Below, in pieces: positions 60,326-64,000 of a stretch of DNA of 64,000 nucleotides. Position 1 is the first letter of the stretch, and each line of letters starts with the position of its first letter. A program made the position numbers and the translations under genes. The stretch comes from an uncultured Lachnospiraceae bacterium (GTDB taxonomy: Bacteria > Bacillota > Clostridia > Lachnospirales > Lachnospiraceae). The DNA is taken from NCBI GenBank assembly GCA_934317845.1, contig CAKRES010000001.1:186001-250000 (forward strand). Reading direction: 5' to 3'. The notes below the pieces were generated by a model. The model worked only from the letters and a program-made list of their open reading frames with translations, was not told where the DNA came from and did no database searches.

Positions 60326-60449
60326 GTCATAGACTCCTTCTATATTCTATACATATATATGCAAATTTTGCAGGGATGTTTACGGATTTTGTTCTATTCT
60401 TTGATCTTTTACATACATATATAGAAGCAAAAACAAGAAAGGAAATGGT

Positions 60450-60860
60450 ATGGCCGAACAAAAACCAATTGATCAGTTCTTCCACCATTGCAATAGCAAC
60501 ACAGAAATGCTCTACGAAGCAATGCCTTATGTACAGTTCGCCTTTAAAAAACCACTGGCACTTTACATTAAGATGCAGGAAATGCAACAGATCATGCAGG
60601 GTTTTGATGACAATGAAACCCTTTCTGCCTGTGGTTTGGAAGAGACGTCACACAATGTAGAGGATATGCTTTATGCAATGCGCACCAAAGCAAATGATCG
60701 TAATGCAAGACAACTTGATATGATGCTCAGCGTCATTCAGGCAGGAAAAATGTACCGCACCATACAGGAACTGAAAAAAAATTCGGAAAATGCGGACATG
60801 ACCACCATCCTGCAATCTTTTATGAAAGGAGAATGTTATGAATCTAAACTGGCAGAATGA
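60450..60860 (+). CDS. Hypothetical helical protein, first of a coupled pair
   Basis: Unrecognised 136-residue, Met- and Gln-rich protein predicted to be all alpha-helical, without signal or membrane helix. It starts MAEQKPIDQFFHHCNSNTEM and includes a MQEMQQIMQGFDD stretch. AAAGGA precedes the ATG. It overlaps the next gene by 23 bases, so translation is coupled. The upstream region contains a CATACATATATA block that resembles sporulation-type -10 elements only loosely. Confidence 0.65.
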   Translation: MAEQKPIDQFFHHCNSNTEMLYEAMPYVQFAFKKPLALYIKMQEMQQIMQGFDDNETLSACGLEETSHNVEDMLYAMRTKANDRNARQLDMMLSVIQAGKMYRTIQELKKNSENADMTTILQSFMKGECYESKLAE

Positions 60861-61116
60861 TGAACGATTTCAAAAGATCGGATGGGATAAGCGTACCTTT
60901 TTGATCAACTGGATGAAGGAACATGGACAAGGGAACAACAATATGCAGCTTATGTCATTAGTAATGTCTTTAAACCAAGCAATCAAACAAAAAAACTTAG
61001 ATTTCACTGCACAAGAAAATGAATTGCTAAATGAACTTTTTTTTGAATCTATGACACCCGCAGAAAAACAACGTTTTCAAATGTTGCAGGCATTGATGAA
61101 AAAAGGGAACTCATAA
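60838..61116 (+). CDS. Hypothetical helical protein, second of a coupled pair
   Basis: Unrecognised 92-residue protein rich in Met, Gln, Asn and Leu and predicted helical. It ends MTPAEKQRFQMLQALMKKGNS. AAAGGAG lies upstream inside the preceding gene. Residue composition and helix pattern resemble the first protein, suggesting a heteromeric partnership or an old duplication. It is convergent with the PilZ gene, leaving 24 bases between the stops. Confidence 0.65.
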   Translation: MNLNWQNDERFQKIGWDKRTFLINWMKEHGQGNNNMQLMSLVMSLNQAIKQKNLDFTAQENELLNELFFESMTPAEKQRFQMLQALMKKGNS

Positions 61117-61151
61117 AAAAAGTGCCTGGTAGCCATACGGCTACTGGGCAC
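61115..61151 (-). terminator. Terminator overlapping the end of the PilZ gene
   Basis: As minus-strand RNA, a 13-base-pair stem (61139-61151 with 61122-61134, two G-U pairs) is followed by seven U (61115-61121). Its first arm is formed by the last codons and stop of the PilZ gene. Confidence 0.85.
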
Positions 61152-61872
61152 CTCCCATATCTTTTTTTCCATAAACATTACGTTTCTTTCGTTCTTCCGT
61201 GAAAATGTAGGATATGATCTCATCCTGTTCTGCTTCTGTCATTTTCGCAAACTGCATCCGGCACTCATGCAGACGGACATTATTTGGTACCACCCTACAA
61301 TTTACGATTTCTCCATAAATATAAAATTCCCGGTATTCCTCTCTTATTTCAAGCACAAGCTTACACTGGGCATACGAATTTTTCTCAATTCTCTGTGGAA
61401 GCACAAAACGTATTCCGCCGCCACTCAGATCCAAAGCAACACCGTCCATCCATTCCAGATTTTTCAGTTCTTCTCGCGGAATCTTTTCATTTTCATCTGC
61501 AATACGGCATTTGATCGGTAGGGTACAGTCATACCGATAAAACTCTCTACGCTGTATTTTTTTCAATGGGGTTCTGATCTCCAATACAATAATAGGAAGA
61601 TTTCCCTCTTTTAAACGATCCATCACAACAAATTCTCCGCTCAACAGACCTTTTGAGGTATAGTAATCACAGCGGTAACGCTGCCCCTTTTCCAGAGCAA
61701 TCTGTTTTGTTCCGAGTGTCGGAACCGTAATACTAAGCTGTGTACTGTTTTTTATATCAACCACCTGGCTGAAATATACCTTTCTTGTTTCCTCTTTTGT
61801 CTGACGAAGATCGCAGATATCAACTTTATTTCCTATCTCAAGTAAGCTTAACATCTCTTTCACCATCCTCAT
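61141..61872 (-). CDS. Flagellar PilZ-domain protein (YcgR-like)
   Basis: c-di-GMP receptor that slows or reorients flagellar rotation in its relatives. An N-terminal YcgR-like beta domain (about 10-100) precedes a PilZ domain with the RxxxR ligand motif at 109-113 (within QRREFYR) and DxSxxG at 148-153 (DLSGGG). Both c-di-GMP-binding motifs are intact. The 243 residues are complete. It follows flhG by 18 bases, and no che gene follows it because transcription ends at the terminator. Confidence 0.9.
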   Translation of the reverse strand: MRMVKEMLSLLEIGNKVDICDLRQTKEETRKVYFSQVVDIKNSTQLSITVPTLGTKQIALEKGQRYRCDYYTSKGLLSGEFVVMDRLKEGNLPIIVLEIRTPLKKIQRREFYRYDCTLPIKCRIADENEKIPREELKNLEWMDGVALDLSGGGIRFVLPQRIEKNSYAQCKLVLEIREEYREFYIYGEIVNCRVVPNNVRLHECRMQFAKMTEAEQDEIISYIFTEERKKRNVYGKKDMGGAQ

Positions 61873-61890
61873 TCTAACGTTGCAGCCATG

Positions 61891-62781
61891 CTACGATCTG
61901 CCTTTTTTTGCACGAAGCAGATTCAAAAAGAAGCCTACAAAACCTGTTCTGTTCTCATTTTCCACATCCATCAATGCATCCGCAATCTCTGCAATAGAAC
62001 GCGAAGAAACTGCATTCGGATAGGACATACTGACAGGTTTTTGCATCACTACCGCCTTGGTAGCAAACTCATCTTGCGGAATACATCCCATATACTGAAG
62101 GGGAATGCTTAAAAACTGGGATGCCACAATACTGATATTTTGGAAAAGCGTCTGTCCTTCTTTTTCATTTTTTACACGGTTAGAAACAACCTGAATCCGT
62201 TTCTCTTCTTTATTGAAATCTTTTCTTCGATTTAATGCTTTTAGCAGGGCATATGCATCCATCGTGGAGGTCGGCTCCGGCGTTAATACAAGTAATACTT
62301 CCGGACTTCCAAGTACAAATTCGAGTACAGCATCCGATATTCCTGCCCCCGTATCAATAATGATCACATCTGCATACTGATCCAGTTTTTCCAGCTTTGA
62401 TACAAAAATACGTATATCTGAAAGTTCCAGATTAACCAGCTCATTTACCCCGGAACCACCGGAAATAAATCCAATTCCCTCCGGGCCTTCTGTGATCACA
62501 TCTTTAATATCCACATCCTTATAAATGAGATCTGAAATATTACTTTTCGGATGAATTCCCAGCATAACCTCAATGTTGGCAAGTCCAAAATCTGCATCAA
62601 TAATGATCGTACGCTTCTTCATCCGCTGAAACTGCAAGGCAAGATTCACAGAAAGACTGGTTTTTCCCACGCCACCTTTTCCACTGGTTACCGCGATCAC
62701 ACGCGCCTTGCTTTTCAAAGGAACGGAAACATCCTGCTCCTGTTCCCTCATTCTTGTTCTTAAACGTTCTGCCTGATCCAT
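61891..62781 (-). CDS. flhG: Flagellar number regulator FlhG/YlxH (MinD-like ATPase)
   Basis: MinD-like ATPase that with FlhF sets flagellar number and place. The N-terminal DQAERLR motif (2-8) is the conserved FlhF-stimulating segment. The deviant Walker A SGKGGVGKT is at 33-41, DADFGLANIEVMLG gives Walker A', and IIDTGAGI gives Walker B. The 296 residues end in a C-terminal helix of the membrane-targeting type. The start overlaps the flhF stop by one base. Confidence 0.95.
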   Translation of the reverse strand: MDQAERLRTRMREQEQDVSVPLKSKARVIAVTSGKGGVGKTSLSVNLALQFQRMKKRTIIIDADFGLANIEVMLGIHPKSNISDLIYKDVDIKDVITEGPEGIGFISGGSGVNELVNLELSDIRIFVSKLEKLDQYADVIIIDTGAGISDAVLEFVLGSPEVLLVLTPEPTSTMDAYALLKALNRRKDFNKEEKRIQVVSNRVKNEKEGQTLFQNISIVASQFLSIPLQYMGCIPQDEFATKAVVMQKPVSMSYPNAVSSRSIAEIADALMDVENENRTGFVGFFLNLLRAKKGRS

Positions 62782-63944
62782 TATTCACAACCCCCTAACA
62801 ACTGTTTGGCGATTGCCTGGGCATTCAGCATTCCCAAATCATCCGGCACGATCTGACCACACGTAACATAGGATAACGCAGCATTGGTATCCAGACGTAT
62901 ATTCAATATGTTGCCGTAACAACTGGTTTCATCTAATTTCGTAAATACAATACGATAATCCGAAATATCGCGATAAATAGATACAATCTGTTTTAAATCT
63001 TTATATTTTGTTGTAGCACTTAAAACGAGGTATACCTCTCTTTGCTCTACCGGAACACTACTCAATAAATCCGCTAACTCATCCATCTGCTGGGCATTCT
63101 TAGGGGAACGTCCCGCAGTATCCACCAGCACAAGATCGTAATCAGCGTAGTCTTTCACCGCCTGCTCCATCTCAACCGGAGTATACACAACCCGTATCGG
63201 TAAAGATAAAATATTAGCGTAGGTCTTTAACTGTTCCACTGCAGCAATACGATAAGTATCTGACGTAACCAATGCAACCTTTGCTTTCTTTTCCAGTTTA
63301 AAAAGAGAAGCAATCTTTGCAATCGTAGTCGTCTTTCCTACTCCGGTAGACCCAATAAAGAAACATATTCTTGGTTTCTTCTGGTTCAATTTGATCACCT
63401 GCGGCTGCCCCAGCTTTAAAACAATACGCTGGTATACATTGGCAAGAACGGCATCAAGTGCCTCTTCCTTTTCGGAAGGCATTGTGACATCCTCCACCAG
63501 CATATGAGCATATTTCTCATCTACTTCATTGCGAAGAAACTGATTATAAAGTAACGTGCGCACCTTTTCGCTGCGCTGTTCTTTTTCCTGCTCAATTTTT
63601 TTACTCTCCTGTTCCTTTAACGACCCCTCCGAGGAAATCTGCTTTTCAATGATCTCAGCTAATGTGTCCAGCTTCTTTTCTTCCACGGGTTTGACAACAG
63701 GTTCTTCTTTTACTTCCTTTTTGGGAGCCGGCTCCCGTTTTGGCTTTGGAGCAGGAATTGGATTTTCCGGTGTTTTTTCATCCACTGCAGCCGTTACTTC
63801 GACCAGCGGTTTCCTGAACAGTTTAAAAATTCCTTTTGGCTTTGTCGTCCGGATATTCATGATCACGGCACCGCCACCAAGCTCCTCCTTTGCCATCATA
63901 ATGGCATCATTTTCTGTTTCTGCCTCATATTTCTTAATTATCAT
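62781..63944 (-). CDS. flhF: Flagellar SRP-like GTPase FlhF
   Basis: SRP-family GTPase that recruits early flagellar components to the chosen site. A B domain with a Pro/Lys/Glu-rich linker (about 55-125) is followed by the N domain and G domain with P-loop GSTGVGKTT at 198-206, then DTAGR near 276 and the TKLDE segment near 334. The 387 residues are complete. The start codon overlaps the flhA stop region by 11 bases and the stop is shared with flhG. Confidence 0.96.
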   Translation of the reverse strand: MIIKKYEAETENDAIMMAKEELGGGAVIMNIRTTKPKGIFKLFRKPLVEVTAAVDEKTPENPIPAPKPKREPAPKKEVKEEPVVKPVEEKKLDTLAEIIEKQISSEGSLKEQESKKIEQEKEQRSEKVRTLLYNQFLRNEVDEKYAHMLVEDVTMPSEKEEALDAVLANVYQRIVLKLGQPQVIKLNQKKPRICFFIGSTGVGKTTTIAKIASLFKLEKKAKVALVTSDTYRIAAVEQLKTYANILSLPIRVVYTPVEMEQAVKDYADYDLVLVDTAGRSPKNAQQMDELADLLSSVPVEQREVYLVLSATTKYKDLKQIVSIYRDISDYRIVFTKLDETSCYGNILNIRLDTNAALSYVTCGQIVPDDLGMLNAQAIAKQLLGGCE

Positions 63945-64000
63945 TTAAGCTCACCATTCCTATGGATTGTAATTCAACATCAGAATCTATTTCATTATAC
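63934..64000 (-). CDS. flhA: Flagellar export protein FlhA, last residues only
   Basis: The last 21 codons before the stop at 63934-63936 read YNEIDSDVELQSIGMVSL then NDN, in the frame that ends by overlapping flhF. This is the usual C-terminus of FlhA (NEI..DVxxxSIGMV), which in Bacillus and Clostridia directly precedes flhF. Only this tail is in the window, so the identification rests on the short match and the gene order. Confidence 0.8.
   Translation of the reverse strand, partial: YNEIDSDVELQSIGMVSLNDN

Overview
The window reads as a chromosomal segment of a motile Gram-positive Clostridia, most likely a gut Lachnospiraceae of the Roseburia/Agathobacter type. Evidence: PolC-type replicase, a B. 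subtilis-like LexA (DinR) box at recA, the FlhF/FlhG/CheC/CheD/SigD flagellar-chemotaxis set, an indolepyruvate oxidoreductase cluster, Ig-like surface repeats typical of this family, AGGAGG-type Shine-Dalgarno sites and moderate GC. Nearly all genes are on the minus strand. The species assignment is inference; no rRNA is present. I saw no insertion sequence, prophage or CRISPR array.

Layout in window coordinates. 1-8164: recA (left-truncated, SOS promoter), pncC, pgsA, rimO, folD, fhs, then an L,D-transpeptidase and a small ppGpp-hydrolase-like HD protein. 8310-9599: aroA on the plus strand, from back-to-back divergent promoters. 9647-12521: queA, a SpoIID/LytB-domain protein and tRNA-Glu(CTC). 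12596-24733: polC, ispG, rseP, dxr, cdsA, uppS, frr, pyrH, a bactofilin and a small membrane protein. This is the classic block joining replication, isoprenoid/lipid precursor synthesis and translation recycling. 24812-47764: an accessory stretch with a HAD phosphatase, a giant secreted C-type-lectin/Ig-repeat protein, a Na+/solute symporter, an amidohydrolase, phenylacetate-CoA ligase plus IorB/IorA, argG, a Bce-like ABC transporter with its two-component system, a Lon-type AAA+ protein without a protease domain, a family 3 glycosidase and a 67-residue orphan. 48024-49866: tsf and rpsB. 50013-58702: an MltG-like protein, a SwrB-like protein, a 109-residue protein, FapA, FliA/SigD, a membrane protein, CheD, CheC, CheW, CheA and CheB. 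58876-61116: a foreign-looking interval with a cell-wall hydrolase, a Cys/Gly-rich protein and three unknown small proteins. 61141-64000: a PilZ protein, FlhG, FlhF and the tail of FlhA.

Read right to left, the order flhA-flhF-flhG-cheBAWCD-sigD-swrB-rpsB-tsf-pyrH-frr-uppS-cdsA-dxr-rseP-polC is the order of the B. subtilis fla/che region. Here it is split by about 23 kb between tsf and pyrH and by about 2.3 kb between pilZ and cheB. These two interruptions hold most of the unusual content: the lectin, the Lon-like AAA+ protein, the Ior/PaaK cluster, the Cys/Gly-rich protein and a CheB with no receiver domain.

No gene-free stretch exceeds 300 bases. The larger gaps (1001-1211, 12333-12595, 30137-30389, 36815-37071, 47765-48023) hold promoters, terminators, a tRNA or repeats, each listed separately.
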